Shown piece by piece: positions 63,744-64,000 of a DNA stretch of 64,000 nucleotides. The notes below the pieces were generated by a model. That model searched no databases, had not been told where the DNA came from, and worked only from the letters and a program-made list of their open reading frames with translations. Origin of the DNA: Eledone cirrhosa (Eukaryota; Mollusca; Cephalopoda; Octopoda; Eledonidae); contig OZ024740.1 of the NCBI GenBank assembly GCA_964016885.1, positions 301,497,786-301,561,785 on the forward strand. Direction: 5' to 3'. Position 1 is the stretch's first letter; every line of letters starts with the position of its first letter. The position numbers were made by a program, and so were the translations under genes.

Positions 63744-64000
63744 TCAGAAATGACTGGATTTCATGGATTTGCGGTTGTAGTCCAGGTCGCATTACCGCAC
63801 TAGCCCCCAGATATAGTCCACCATCATTTTCTCATTGTAGTGTCCCTGGTACCTCCGCTCTAACTCTTTCACATCTTGGTGGAATCATTCGCCTTGTTCT
63901 TCTGAGTAGGCGCCCATATTGTCCTTGAATTTTTCCAGGTGAGCGTCCAGCATATCGAGTTTAAGCGACATCCTGCATCCCATAACGCCAAAAGCTTTTA
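63744..64000 (-). pseudogene. Broken fragment of an uncharacterised conserved protein, runs off the window
   Basis: The minus-strand frame from the window edge reads KAFGVMGCRMSLKLDMLDAH and EKFKDNMGAYSEEQGE, then stop, then FHQDVKELERRYQGHYNEKM and DYIWGLVR, then stop, then CDLDYNRKSMKSS before a third stop. The motif order (MSLK...HL..F...G..SEEQGE.FHQD...E.RYQG) matches a family of unknown function that recurs in many animal gene sets, often in repeats. Two internal stops (codons 29 and 60 from the MSLK methionine) mark it as a pseudogene. Its N-terminal side lies beyond the window. Confidence 0.65.

Overview
The window looks like repeat-dense, AT-rich nuclear DNA from a coleoid cephalopod, most likely an octopus. 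I infer this from eight or more copies of a tRNA-derived SINE resembling the octopus OK/OR families, a second SINE with a conserved central domain, very long (TA)n, (CA)n and (GA)n arrays, and Penelope-like (PLE) and LINE remnants. No host protein-coding exon could be supported. Nearly all reading frames above 60 codons are translations of microsatellites or of repeats.

Layout. 0.7-3.2 kb: a 2.5 kb LTR retrotransposon with no recognisable gag-pol. 3.2-5.1 kb: palindromic repeats (families A and B) bounded by (TA)n. 5.6-9.0 kb: a cytosine-rich PLE with reverse transcriptase and GIY-YIG endonuclease, broken by frameshifts, with a hammerhead-like motif 3' of it. 9-16 kb: a dense cluster of inverted repeats, many with hammerhead ribozyme (HHR) folds. 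17-24.6 kb: SINEs, microsatellites and palindromes. 24.6-28 kb: mostly featureless. 28.4-29.8 kb: a decayed LINE. 30-46 kb: SINEs, an 80-bp tandem repeat, more (TA)n-bounded repeats, and a long palindrome holding a second GIY-YIG fragment. 46-56.7 kb: an island with almost no microsatellites. 56.8-64 kb: microsatellites, hairpins, a terminal-inverted-repeat element and a broken gene fragment at the right edge.

Main discovery. Folding by eye gives about 18 hammerhead motifs in at least nine repeat families. Eleven keep every invariant core base with a co-folding stem I and stem III (4738, 4909, 10501, 12124, 12618, 15437, 15688, 21576, 21767, 23191, 37786). The others carry core changes or weakened stems. 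Hammerheads are known in PLEs and retrozymes. Here they sit in short elements, often head-to-head inverted pairs, and wherever I could orient one a (TA)n tract lies 3' of the ribozyme. My inference is that these are non-autonomous, PLE-mobilised self-cleaving RNAs that prime in or generate (TA)n microsatellites. Two recurrent departures deserve attention: U-U instead of G-C closing stem II in several families, and a paired C3U/G8A change in one family.

All folds and family assignments were made by eye. Family letters A-L are local labels only.
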